The translations under genes were made by a program, and so were the position numbers. The notes under the pieces were generated by a model. The model searched no databases and was not told the DNA's origin. It saw only the letters and a program-made list of their open reading frames with translations. Positions 52,855 to 61,999 of a stretch of DNA of 64,000 bases are shown piece after piece. How positions within the stretch are numbered: position 1 is the stretch's first letter; each line of letters starts with the position of its first letter. This DNA comes from a bacterium (GTDB lineage Bacteria > SZUA-79 > Acidulodesulfobacterales > Acidulodesulfobacteraceae), in contig JAJZJW010000003.1 in assembly GCA_021809845.1 (NCBI GenBank), positions 85,785-149,784 of the forward strand. Direction: 5' to 3'.

Positions 52855-53703
52855 TTATAATACATCAAAACTTCGTATTTTTTCAACAACCTTTCTTATT
52901 ATCCAATCGGGGGTGGAAGCTCCTGCTGTAATTCCAACATTTTCAGCATTCTTAAACCATTCGCATTCGAGCTCTGCTTCTGTTTCAATATGATATGTAT
53001 TATTCTGTATTTTCTTGCAGATATTTTTAAGTTTATTCGTATTAGCGCTATTATATCCTCCCACTACTATCATTACATCAGATTTTGAAGAAAGCAGTGT
53101 GGCTTCTTCCTGTTTAAGCTTTGTAGCATCGCAAATAGTATTAAAAACTACAATCTCTTTACTGGTTTTTTTAAATACTGCGTAGATTATAGACAAATAA
53201 AAATTAATATCCTGGGTTGTTTGTGAAATAAGTGCTATTTTTTCATTGAATTTTATCTGCTCAAGCTCTTCTATTCTGTTTACGACTTTATACCTTGCAG
53301 AATCGGCAAAACTAATAACGCTTTGGACTTCAGGATGTTTGTCATCCCCCACCATTATTATAAAAAAACCTTCCTGAAAGGCTTTTCTGATATACTCCTG
53401 CGACCTTTTTACAAAAGGGCATGTTGCATCTATTATGGAAATATTTTTTTGTAAAATTTTCTCTTCAATATTCGATTTAATACCATGAGACCTTATTATA
53501 ACTTTATCTGATTTAATTTCATCAACGGTATCTACCGGAAATATTTTTTTGTCTTTCAATTGACTGACAACTTGAGGATTATGTATAATAGGTCCAAGCG
53601 TATTTAATTCAGAGTCGAACTTTGATGCGCTGTCTATTGCAAGATTTATTGCTCTTTTTACGCCAAAACAAAAACCTGCGCTCGGAGCGATTGTTATTTT
53701 CAT
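52855..53703 (-). CDS. ispH: 4-hydroxy-3-methylbut-2-enyl diphosphate reductase
   Basis: IspH carries out the last MEP-pathway step. The start used is the ATG at 53703 (MKITIAPSAGFCFGVKRA); a TTG at 53721 would overlap aroA by 8 bp and add six residues. The three iron-sulfur Cys ligands are in GFCFGV, DATCPFVKR and NTICDATKLKQEE. The 282-residue length is standard. Together with ispD and ispF in this window it shows a MEP-type isoprenoid pathway. Confidence 0.94.
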   Translation of the reverse strand: MKITIAPSAGFCFGVKRAINLAIDSASKFDSELNTLGPIIHNPQVVSQLKDKKIFPVDTVDEIKSDKVIIRSHGIKSNIEEKILQKNISIIDATCPFVKRSQEYIRKAFQEGFFIIMVGDDKHPEVQSVISFADSARYKVVNRIEELEQIKFNEKIALISQTTQDINFYLSIIYAVFKKTSKEIVVFNTICDATKLKQEEATLLSSKSDVMIVVGGYNSANTNKLKNICKKIQNNTYHIETEAELECEWFKNAENVGITAGASTPDWIIRKVVEKIRSFDVL

Positions 53704-53713
53704 TATTAAAAAA

Positions 53714-55174
53714 TTAATCAATAATATTATTTAATATATTAAAAAAATTAGGAAATGATGTATTTATACATCTAACATCATTAATTACAGTTTCTTTATT
53801 TTTGAATAAAAGAGCTAAAATTATCATAGACATAGCTATTCTATGGTCGCCGTAAGATTTAATATAAAAACCGCCGGCGTCTTCTTTTTCGGTAAAATTG
53901 TTTAAATCGACAAAATCATTTGAGTTATTTACGCTGCGGACAGGCTTCTGTCCGGTTTTTTTAAATGCTTCATAAATTTCGGAATTATTGCACTTATATA
54001 ATTGACTTGAATAATTTGGGCTGCCTTCTATTTCAAATCCGTCGTCATATTCCTTGGATTTAATGCAAAATTTATTTAAATTCATTACAATAGCTTTTAT
54101 TCTATCCGTTTCTTTGACACGCAATTCTCTGGCGCCGCGAACAACGGTTACGCCTTCGGCAAAAGACGCTATTACCGCAAATATGGGAAATTCGTCAATC
54201 ATATCGGGAACATCTTCTTTGGCTATATTTATTGCTGATAGTTTAGAATAAGATGCTTTAATAGTTCCGACTTTCTCGAAATCTTCCCTATAATCAATTA
54301 TTTCAACATTTGCATGCATTCTCTTCAGAATATTAATAAGTCCGACTCTTCTATCGTTTAAAAGTACATCTTTTATAGTTATTTCAGAATCTTTTACAAG
54401 AAGTCCAAGCGCAATAAAAAAAGCAGCGCTGCTGAAATCTCCGGGAATTTCAATATCAAAAGGCTTTAATTCTCCGCCGCCTTTTATATTTATTATATTT
54501 CCGCCATCAGCTGTTTCTTCTTCCGTAAACGGATAATCCTGAAGCAGTAAAAATCTTTCGGTGTGGTCTCTTGTTTTATTTTTTTCATAAATAACGGTGT
54601 TTCCGTCAGCATATAGTCCTGCAAAAATTAGACATGATTTAACCTGCGCGCTGGGAATCGGCACATCATAGTAAATAGGATTTAACTTAGAACCTATTAT
54701 AGATAAAGGCGGATAATTATTTTTTCTGCCGAAAATTTTAGCGCCCATAAGCGTCAAAGGGTCTATTATTCTTGCCATTGGTCTGGAATTTAAATATTTA
54801 TCACCCGATAAAACCGAAAAAAAATTATTTCCGGCTAAAATACCTGCTATAAGCCTTGTCAGCGTACCAGAATTATATGTATTTACAACGCTTTGCGGTT
54901 CTTTTAGTCCATACAGACCGCCGCCGTGAACTTTTATTTTATTTTCTTTGGTCGTTTCGAGCCTGATACCAAGTTTCCTGAATGCCGCAACAGTAGCGAG
55001 GTTGTCACGGGACACTGAAAGCTTGCTGATAATTGAATTTCCGTTTGCAATTGAGCCTAACATTACAGCTCTATGCGAAATTGATTTATCTGCAGGAACA
55101 GTTATTTCCGATTTTAACGGTTTATCTAATCCTTTAACTGATATACTGTTTGCATCGGTAGATAATTTTATCAA
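53714..55174 (-). CDS. aroA: 3-phosphoshikimate 1-carboxyvinyltransferase (EPSP synthase)
   Basis: This makes EPSP from shikimate-3-phosphate and PEP. The 486-residue protein has PADKSISHRAVMLGSIANG (phosphate-binding), YNSGTLTRLIAGILAG, RARELRVKETDRI and the C-terminal KSYGDHRIAMSM. An insertion of about 50 residues near 405-455 (Asn/Lys-rich, with VNNSNDFVDLNNF) makes it longer than the usual 430. tyrA upstream and ispH downstream are in the same direction. Confidence 0.94.
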   Translation of the reverse strand: MIKLSTDANSISVKGLDKPLKSEITVPADKSISHRAVMLGSIANGNSIISKLSVSRDNLATVAAFRKLGIRLETTKENKIKVHGGGLYGLKEPQSVVNTYNSGTLTRLIAGILAGNNFFSVLSGDKYLNSRPMARIIDPLTLMGAKIFGRKNNYPPLSIIGSKLNPIYYDVPIPSAQVKSCLIFAGLYADGNTVIYEKNKTRDHTERFLLLQDYPFTEEETADGGNIINIKGGGELKPFDIEIPGDFSSAAFFIALGLLVKDSEITIKDVLLNDRRVGLINILKRMHANVEIIDYREDFEKVGTIKASYSKLSAINIAKEDVPDMIDEFPIFAVIASFAEGVTVVRGARELRVKETDRIKAIVMNLNKFCIKSKEYDDGFEIEGSPNYSSQLYKCNNSEIYEAFKKTGQKPVRSVNNSNDFVDLNNFTEKEDAGGFYIKSYGDHRIAMSMIILALLFKNKETVINDVRCINTSFPNFFNILNNIID

Positions 55175-55357
55175 ACTTCCTCCCTGCCCAAATTTTTTAT
55201 ATTATTTTTTTATGTCAATTAGTTATATTTATCAATTCAGCATTTTTCTTTGTTTGGATATTTCGGCAATTAGCGCGTTAATAGCATTTTCATCGTTATT
55301 TTCCAATAACATTTTAAATTTATTAAGATTACCAATATAATTATCTAATTTAGATAA
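55175..55357. repeat. Copy of the tyrA 3' end
   Basis: Bases 55231-55349 (119 bp) are identical to 55357-55475, the last part of tyrA with its stop. The offset is 126 bp. The rest of the gap has no gene. Full identity means the duplication is young or is kept uniform. Confidence 0.95.
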
Positions 55358-56506
55358 TCAATTCAGCATTTTTCTTTGTTTGGATATTTCGGCAATTAGC
55401 GCGTTAATAGCATTTTCATCGTTATTTTCCAATAACATTTTAAATTTATTAAGATTACCAATATAATTATCTAATGATGAAATTAAATTATCCGTATTTA
55501 ATAAAAAAATATCAGTCCATATGTTTTCGGACGATGCGGCAATTCTTGTAGTATCTTTAAAACCGGAAGCTATATATTTTAAAGAATTTAAAGATTTGTT
55601 TGCATCTGCGGCATCGAGCACCGTTTTGCTAAGGCAAAAAGAAACAATATGCGGTAAATGGCTTGAATATCCTACCATATAATCATGGAAATCTGCACCT
55701 GCATATACAATTTCCATTTCTAAAGTTTTCCAGAAAAAAGCTGTTTTTTCAAATAAATTTAATGAAAAACAACCACCATCGTTAACACTGATATTGCTGC
55801 CGGCGTTATCATTAATGCTGTTGCCGGCAGTACTAATACTTGTATTATCAGTGGCGGTTATATTTAATTTATTTAATTTGACGGTCTTGGATACGTCAGC
55901 AGAATCGCTATTTTCAATTACACTATTATATGTACCATTTGCGGCGGTTCCTTCGATAACAATGCAGGTTTTACCATGAAACATAAAAATATCAGCATTT
56001 TCAGCTCCGCTTTTATCTGAACCGCACATAGGATGCGAACCTATAAAATTATTTAATCCTATTTTTTTTGCGGTAGAAACAATTTCTTTTTTTATACTTC
56101 CTATATCTGTAATTAATTGAAATTTAGAAAGGAAATTTTTATGAACAAACAAATATTTTAAAATTATTTTAGGCGGAATACATAAAACTGCAATATCAGA
56201 TTGCGTCGGGTCGTATTCAGAATGTATGTTGCTAATTGTTGAGGGATTAAAATTTTCACCTATTATTATATCTAAGTCTAGTTCTAATGCCAAATCTAAC
56301 GCTTTTTTCTCCGCATCACCGCAGTAATGCCCGTCCGAGTTTAGTAATATTGCTCTATCAATAAAATTATTTTTTAAACAGAAATCAATATTTTTTTGAA
56401 CCACATCAAAACCGTTAATAACAATATCGGCTTTCAGAGATTTTAAAGCGCCTGCCAAGGAAGCACCCATAAACCCCAAGCCTATTATAGTAATTTCTTT
56501 AAACAT
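55358..56506 (-). CDS. tyrA: Prephenate dehydrogenase
   Basis: TyrA converts prephenate to 4-hydroxyphenylpyruvate with NAD+. The 382-residue protein begins with the Rossmann motif IIGLGFMGASLAGAL, then the catalytic SHPMCGSDKSG near 152 and the C-terminal helical dimer domain containing YSSHLPHIVSFCL. An insertion of about 50 Asn/Thr/Ser-rich residues (about 180-235) lies between domains. A second copy of the last 117 bp follows the stop. It is part of the aroF-tyrA-aroA unit. Confidence 0.92.
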   Translation of the reverse strand: MFKEITIIGLGFMGASLAGALKSLKADIVINGFDVVQKNIDFCLKNNFIDRAILLNSDGHYCGDAEKKALDLALELDLDIIIGENFNPSTISNIHSEYDPTQSDIAVLCIPPKIILKYLFVHKNFLSKFQLITDIGSIKKEIVSTAKKIGLNNFIGSHPMCGSDKSGAENADIFMFHGKTCIVIEGTAANGTYNSVIENSDSADVSKTVKLNKLNITATDNTSISTAGNSINDNAGSNISVNDGGCFSLNLFEKTAFFWKTLEMEIVYAGADFHDYMVGYSSHLPHIVSFCLSKTVLDAADANKSLNSLKYIASGFKDTTRIAASSENIWTDIFLLNTDNLISSLDNYIGNLNKFKMLLENNDENAINALIAEISKQRKMLN

Positions 56507-56623
56507 TAATAATTAATGATTAGTTTAGTCGCTTTAATTACTCTCAATTTCTCAAAAATATCACTGCTGTGAATTATTTTATTATATATTATATAACATT
56601 ATAATATATTATAACATTATATA

Positions 56624-57646
56624 TTATATACTTCTTCCAACAGCTTCGGCAACTTTTCTGCCTTTAGTTATAATATCCTGAAAAGTATCATATTTCAGGG
56701 ATTGAGCTCCGTCGGAAAATGCTTCTTCGGGAACGGGATGTACTTCAATCATAAGACCGTCGGTACCTGCTGCAATCGCAGCTAAAGAAAGAGGTCCTAC
56801 ATACTGCCATGTGCCTGCGGCATGCGAAGGGTCAACTATAACAGGCAAATGTGAAAGCTGTTTCAGTACCGGGACAGCGCTTAAATCTAAAGTATTTCTC
56901 GTTGCGGTTTCATATGTTCTTATGCCTCTTTCGCATAGTATAACCTCTTCATTCCCATTAGACATGATATATTCTGCAGACATTAAAAATTCCTGAATAG
57001 TGGAACACAACCCTCGTTTTAATATAACCGGCTTTTTGACTTTTCCTACTTCCTGAAGAAGTCTAAAATTCTGCATATTCCTTGCGCCTATCTGCAGTAT
57101 GTCTGCGTAAGAGCATATAAGGTCTAAATCTCTCGGGTCCATAACTTCGGTTGCAATCAGCATCCCTGTCTTTTCTTTTGCCTGCTGCATGTACTTAAGC
57201 CCTTCTTCACCTAATCCTTGAAAACTGTAAGGACTAGTCCTCGGTTTAAAAGCGCCGCCCCTTAAAACTGTAGCGCCGGCTTTTTTAACATGCTCGGCTA
57301 TACCTATAAGACCTTCTAGAGATTCAATAGCGCAAGGACCTGCAATAAGAACTATTTTTTCGGAACCGAAAGCTACATTATCACCTACCTTAACAACCGT
57401 TTTTTCCTTACCTATTTCTTTAGAAGCTAATTTATAAGGTTTTGTAATTCTTATAGCTTTATCGACACCGGGTAAGGCTTTTGCTTCACTAAAAAAATCT
57501 TTAACAGCATCTTCAACGCCTATGCAGCCTATTATAGTAACCTCTTCTCCTTTCGAAATGTGCGGCTTCAATCCGGCTGCGTCAATCTTTTTTAATATAT
57601 TGTTAAATTCATTTTCCGTTGTATTTTTTTTAAGCACTAAAATCAC
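56624..57646 (-). CDS. aroF: DAHP synthase (AroF/PheA-independent class)
   Basis: This joins PEP and erythrose-4-phosphate, the first aromatic step. The 340-residue protein has an N-terminal ferredoxin-like regulatory domain (about 1-70) and a TIM barrel with LIAGPCAIESLEGLIG, LRGGAFKPRTSPYSFQG, ILKRGL and VDPSHAAGTW. The N-terminal domain is usual in AroQ/AroG class Ibeta enzymes and can give feedback inhibition by Tyr or Phe. It is next to tyrA and hisC. Confidence 0.92.
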   Translation of the reverse strand: MILVLKKNTTENEFNNILKKIDAAGLKPHISKGEEVTIIGCIGVEDAVKDFFSEAKALPGVDKAIRITKPYKLASKEIGKEKTVVKVGDNVAFGSEKIVLIAGPCAIESLEGLIGIAEHVKKAGATVLRGGAFKPRTSPYSFQGLGEEGLKYMQQAKEKTGMLIATEVMDPRDLDLICSYADILQIGARNMQNFRLLQEVGKVKKPVILKRGLCSTIQEFLMSAEYIMSNGNEEVILCERGIRTYETATRNTLDLSAVPVLKQLSHLPVIVDPSHAAGTWQYVGPLSLAAIAAGTDGLMIEVHPVPEEAFSDGAQSLKYDTFQDIITKGRKVAEAVGRSI

Positions 57647-57820
57647 GTTATCTCCTTACCTTAATATGTTTAGAATTTTATTTGTCATTTAAAATAAAAC
57701 ATTAAAATAAAACAAAAGAAACAACTTACACTATGCAATTTATATTACACAACTTATATTGTACAACTTATACCATATTTCTATCATATTATATATTATG
57801 ATAAACTTCAATAAATTATT

Positions 57821-58915
57821 TTAAATAACTTCTTTCAAGGCTGTTATTAATTTTAAGTTTTCATTATGTTTGCCTACAGTTATTCTGAGCATATTTTCAT
57901 AGCCAAATCTATTCATTGGTCTGACAATTACACCTTTATTTAATAATTTTTCATTAATATCAACAGCTTTTTTATCTTTTAAATCAACAAGAATAAAATT
58001 AGCGCCGGTTTCAACATAATTTATATTTAGCATTTTAAAAGCATTATAAAGATATTTTTTTTCGGCTTCATTGGAATCTATAACTTTTTTAATAAATTCC
58101 TTATCTTTTAAAGCTGCTCTCCCTGCTTCCAATCCTAAAGAATTTACGTTAAAAGGCTCTCTGCCTCTATCCATAAGCGAAAGCAGTTCATTGCATGCAA
58201 TACCATAACCTATTCTTAACCCTGCAAGACCATATGCCTTAGAAAATGTTCTCAACACAAGAATATTGCTATATTCTTTAAGAGAAATCAAGTCTAAAAT
58301 TGATTCGCCGGAAATATATTCTATATATGCCTCGTCAATAATAACCAATATATCCTTTTTTATATTATTAATAAATTTTAATATTTCTTTGGCTTTATAA
58401 AATGTGCCGGTAGGATTATTAGGATTTGACACGAAGATTATTTTTGTTTTATCATCAATCAATGTTAGCATTGAATCTAAGTCAAGTTTATAATCCGGCA
58501 ATAAATTTGAAATTTTTAATTTTATACCTAGCTGTTCCGCCGCTAGATAATAGGCAACAAACGAGGGAAACGGCGCAATGATATTTTCATCTTTATAGCA
58601 AAATGTTCTTACTGCAATATCTATAAGTTCATTTGAACCATTTCCCAGTATAAAATTATCCTGTTTTAATTTAAAATATTCGCTTAAGTCTTTTTTTAAA
58701 TAAAATCCGGAACCGTCAGGATATCTATTTAAATTTTTTAAATGTGTTCTAATAGCTTTGACAGCATATGGAGAAGGTCCGAGCGGATTTTCATTAGACG
58801 CAAGTTTGACGATATCTTTCAGACCCCTTTCCCGTTCGACTTCTTCTATAGGTTTTCCAGGAATGTAAGGTTCAATTTTATATATATACTCAGGCGGTTT
58901 AATTTCAAAAGACAT
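57821..58915 (-). CDS. hisC: Histidinol-phosphate / aromatic aminotransferase
   Basis: This 364-residue PLP enzyme of the class I/II fold has SNPNNPTGT (pocket), VIIDEAYIEYI, the Schiff-base Lys in TFSKAYGLAGLRIGYG, and C-terminal RPMNRFGYENMLRITVG. Sequence type is HisC, but enzymes of this kind next to tyrA often act on aromatic substrates. Here the neighbours (aroF, tyrA, aroA) favour an aromatic aminotransferase role. Confidence 0.88.
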   Translation of the reverse strand: MSFEIKPPEYIYKIEPYIPGKPIEEVERERGLKDIVKLASNENPLGPSPYAVKAIRTHLKNLNRYPDGSGFYLKKDLSEYFKLKQDNFILGNGSNELIDIAVRTFCYKDENIIAPFPSFVAYYLAAEQLGIKLKISNLLPDYKLDLDSMLTLIDDKTKIIFVSNPNNPTGTFYKAKEILKFINNIKKDILVIIDEAYIEYISGESILDLISLKEYSNILVLRTFSKAYGLAGLRIGYGIACNELLSLMDRGREPFNVNSLGLEAGRAALKDKEFIKKVIDSNEAEKKYLYNAFKMLNINYVETGANFILVDLKDKKAVDINEKLLNKGVIVRPMNRFGYENMLRITVGKHNENLKLITALKEVI

Positions 58916-59104
58916 GTTGATACATACCTCTTTTTTAGATTAAAATTAGATTTAGATTAAATATTAGATTAAATTAATATTAGATTAAAATTAGATTTAG
59001 ATTAAATATAGATTAATATTAACTAAGTTAAAATTAAAATTATTATATGTTGCAGTTAAAAAGCTATAAATCGGTAAAACATTAATAAATCAATGTGAAC
59101 CATT
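58916..59104. repeat. TTAGATTAAA-type repeat upstream of hisC
   Basis: TTAGATTAAAATTAGATTTA occurs twice, at about 58938 and 58980, with related ATTAGATTAAATTAA units in a gap of 189 bp. No gene. Likely includes the promoter of the aromatic block. Confidence 0.7.
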
Positions 59105-59767
59105 TTAATGCGAACCCTTAAACTTAACTGCTCCGACCGGTTGTTTAACAGAATAGTTTTTTGGGGAAGCAATTTTTTTAATATCTTCTAAAGAATTTTG
59201 AGCTATTGAGCTTTCATAAATTTTAACCCACACGCAATCCAAATTTTCATCGACTTCGCATTTATAATTTTTCATCCCTCCGCAAGGACCGTTTAAAAGT
59301 CCTTTAGGACACAATGTAACGGGACAAATTCCGGCAGTTTCATTTAAAACACACTCTCCGCATAAAGAACACATTTCTTTCAGTGATGACAATGATTCTA
59401 TATTACCAATAAACATGGTATCTACGCCTGAAATAACTTTCTTATTTTTATCTGCCAAACTGAGCGAACTGACCGCAGACTGAACCCCGCTGCCGCATGA
59501 CAGAACAAGGAGCGATTCTGACAATTTTATGCTTTCTTCATTGTCTCTTACCGCTTTTTTAACTTTTTGCAAATGGCACATTGCGTCAATAACGTATGTG
59601 CCGTTCACTTTTATATTATTAGACTCAAGAGTTTTCCGCATTGCCTCCACTTCTTTAGGTCCGCCTGTCCTTGATGTGTCGGAACATATACCGCAGCCGA
59701 ATATGAAAACGGAACCCTTAATTTTTTTTACAATATCTTCTAATGTTTTTTGTTTTGTAACTATCAT
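59105..59767 (-). CDS. MTHFR C-terminal-domain (zinc/FeS) protein
   Basis: This 220-residue protein matches the methylenetetrahydrofolate reductase C-terminal domain found as a separate protein in acetogens and deltaproteobacteria. It has CSLCGECVLNETAGICPVT (about 135-153), KGLLNGPCGGMKNYKCEV and an N-terminal FIFGCGICSDTSRTGGPKEV. The Cys-rich segments probably bind FeS clusters or zinc. MetF itself is not seen in the window. folD lies downstream on the same strand, supporting a folate one-carbon role. Confidence 0.88.
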   Translation of the reverse strand: MIVTKQKTLEDIVKKIKGSVFIFGCGICSDTSRTGGPKEVEAMRKTLESNNIKVNGTYVIDAMCHLQKVKKAVRDNEESIKLSESLLVLSCGSGVQSAVSSLSLADKNKKVISGVDTMFIGNIESLSSLKEMCSLCGECVLNETAGICPVTLCPKGLLNGPCGGMKNYKCEVDENLDCVWVKIYESSIAQNSLEDIKKIASPKNYSVKQPVGAVKFKGSH

Positions 59768-60024
59768 ATATTATCAGCTCTGTGCTTATTATTAATATTA
59801 TTTGTTAAACTATGTTAAACTATGTAATAAATAATAATAGCCTAATTTAAGGTGCTTACTTAATTATTTTTATATTTAATTATTTTCTAAATATAATATA
59901 TATGACACTTGCTTATTATATATTATTAATATAACCATATAATAATAAATAATAGCCTAATTTAAGGTGCTTACTTAATTATTTTTATATTTAATTATTT
60001 TTATATTTAATTATTTTTTAAACT
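59768..60024. repeat. 115-bp offset repeat between MTHFR_C and folD
   Basis: AATAGCCTAATTTAAGGTGC and following sequence occurs from about 59837 and again from about 59952, an offset of 115 bp. It continues with TTACTTAATTATTTTTATAT. No gene. Confidence 0.85.
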
Positions 60025-60912
60025 TTAACTATTTGATAAAAATTGTAAAGCGGCATTAACGGTATTTTCCATAAGTACCGCAACTGTCACAGGACCCACT
60101 CCTCCGGGAACAGGCGTTATTTTTGATACCTTTTTAATAACGCTGTCAAAATCAACATCGCCGCATATTTTACCGTCCAGTTTGGCTATTCCCACATCAA
60201 CAACCACACAGCCATCTTTCACAAAACTTTCATTTATAAGATGCGCCTTGCCGGTAGCTGAAATTAAAATATCAGCCATGTTAGTCCAGCATCTTATATT
60301 ATTTGTATAAATATTAAGAGCGCTAACCGTCGCATTTCTATTCATAAGCATAATAGACAGCGGTTTTCCCACAATAATGCTTTGACCTATTATTACAACA
60401 TTTTTGCCTTTTAATTCTATATTGGAATAATCAAGCATTTTTACAATACCGAAAGGTGTACATGGATAAAAACTTGAATTTCCGGTAAATATTTTCCCCT
60501 CGTTAAATGGATGAAATCCATCAACATCTTTATTTGAAGAAATTGCTTCCATTATTTTATTTTCGTCTATATGCGGGGGAATAGGAAGTTGGACAAGTAT
60601 TCCATGAACAAGCGAATCGTCGTTTAATTCATTTATTTTATTTAATAATTCGTTTTCGGAAATGTTTACGGGAAGGACTATCTTCTTTGACATTATGCCG
60701 CATCTATTTGCTGCATTTTCTTTATTCCTGACATATATAACAGAAGCAGGATTATCCCCAATAAGTATAACGTATATGCAGGGGACAATCCCATTATTTT
60801 TTAAATAATCAATCTTTTCCTTTAAAGACGACTCTATAAAGGCGGCAATTTTTTTACCGTCAATGATTTTATCTCCAAAATCTTCAATACGGCTATCTTT
60901 ATCGGACATCAA
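60025..60912 (-). CDS. folD: Bifunctional methylenetetrahydrofolate dehydrogenase/cyclohydrolase
   Basis: FolD interconverts methylene-, methenyl- and formyl-THF. The 295-residue protein has YVRNKENAANRCGI (catalytic Lys/Tyr), VHGILVQLPIPPHI, DVDGFHPFNEGKIF, the NADP motif IGQSIIVGKPLSIML, and the C-terminal ITPVPGGVGPVTVAVLMENT. It overlaps the end of porB by 4 nt. Pathway partner of the MTHFR_C protein. Confidence 0.95.
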   Translation of the reverse strand: MMSDKDSRIEDFGDKIIDGKKIAAFIESSLKEKIDYLKNNGIVPCIYVILIGDNPASVIYVRNKENAANRCGIMSKKIVLPVNISENELLNKINELNDDSLVHGILVQLPIPPHIDENKIMEAISSNKDVDGFHPFNEGKIFTGNSSFYPCTPFGIVKMLDYSNIELKGKNVVIIGQSIIVGKPLSIMLMNRNATVSALNIYTNNIRCWTNMADILISATGKAHLINESFVKDGCVVVDVGIAKLDGKICGDVDFDSVIKKVSKITPVPGGVGPVTVAVLMENTVNAALQFLSNS

Positions 60913-61817
60913 AGCAAACCAAATTGTTCGATATTTTCATCGGCAATTTTTTGTATTTTTTCAATTTCAGCTTTGCCTGCTTCATTTTTAAATAAATGTT
61001 TAAACCTGCCCTGAAGTTTAAGATATTCTTCAACAGGAACCCTCTTACTTATTTTTTTTACAGAAACAACTTTGCCGTATTCGGCTTCAAACAGTGGATA
61101 AAGACCGCTTTGAACGGCAAGCTGGGCTATTTTAACCGAATACCTCGGTTCGTATTTCCATCCCGGAACGCAAGGAACATCTATCTGTAAATACTTAGGA
61201 CCTTTTATAGATAAAGTTTTTTTTACTTTTTTCTGCAGGTCTATAGGATACCCTGTAGAAGCAACAGCAGTATAGGGTATTTTATGAGCCATAGCTATTT
61301 CCGGCATATATTTTTTAGGTCTGTTATTGCCAAAGGATATTTTTCCTGAAGGACTGGTTGTAGTAAAAGAGTCATAAGGGGTTAAACCGCTTCTCTGATA
61401 TCCGGTATTCATATATGCCCCATTATCATAACAAACATAAAGTACATCGTGTCCTCTTTCAAACATTCCGCTTAAAGCCTGAAGGCCAATATCTGCAGTA
61501 CCTCCGTCGCCGGCTTGCGACAACACGGTTACACCTTCTTTTTTACCGGTAATTTGCAACGCTGCTTCAATCCCCGAAGCAACGGCGGCTGAATTTTCAA
61601 ATAAAGAGTGAATCCATGGAATATTCCACGACGATTCAGGAAATTTTGTAGAAAAAACTTCTAAACAGCCTGTAGCTGATGTTGCAATAGTATTTTTTCC
61701 AAGGACTTCCATGATAAGTTTTACAGCCATAGACTGTGCACATCCGGAACATCCCGTATGACCCATTGTAAACAGCTGTTTATGAGTATCTTCTTTTGTT
61801 AGGATATTTGTTAACAT
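60909..61817 (-). CDS. porB: Pyruvate:ferredoxin oxidoreductase beta subunit
   Basis: This 302-residue TPP-binding subunit has Cys23/26 in GHTGCSGCAQS (cluster ligands) and the TPP motif QAGDGGTADIGLQALSGMFE. VCYDNGAYMNTGYQRSG also matches the family. Together with PorA, D and G it oxidises pyruvate to acetyl-CoA, reducing ferredoxin. It overlaps folD by 4 nt. Confidence 0.95.
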   Translation of the reverse strand: MLTNILTKEDTHKQLFTMGHTGCSGCAQSMAVKLIMEVLGKNTIATSATGCLEVFSTKFPESSWNIPWIHSLFENSAAVASGIEAALQITGKKEGVTVLSQAGDGGTADIGLQALSGMFERGHDVLYVCYDNGAYMNTGYQRSGLTPYDSFTTTSPSGKISFGNNRPKKYMPEIAMAHKIPYTAVASTGYPIDLQKKVKKTLSIKGPKYLQIDVPCVPGWKYEPRYSVKIAQLAVQSGLYPLFEAEYGKVVSVKKISKRVPVEEYLKLQGRFKHLFKNEAGKAEIEKIQKIADENIEQFGLL

Positions 61818-61999
61818 AATTTATATACCTCATTATTAATTTTAATTTCTGCAAAGATATTTTACAAAAATAGAACTTTAACAATTTTTTATTAATCTCG
61901 CCGCAAATATTTTAAAATTTACATAAATATGCGTCGCATAAAATAACAACAATAAACAGCCGATAGATTTAAATTTTAATTTGAATTTAAATTAAAATT
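61818..61999. other. Gap between porA and porB
   Basis: This 182-bp AT-rich spacer inside the por operon shows no gene or strong terminator. Confidence 0.4.
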
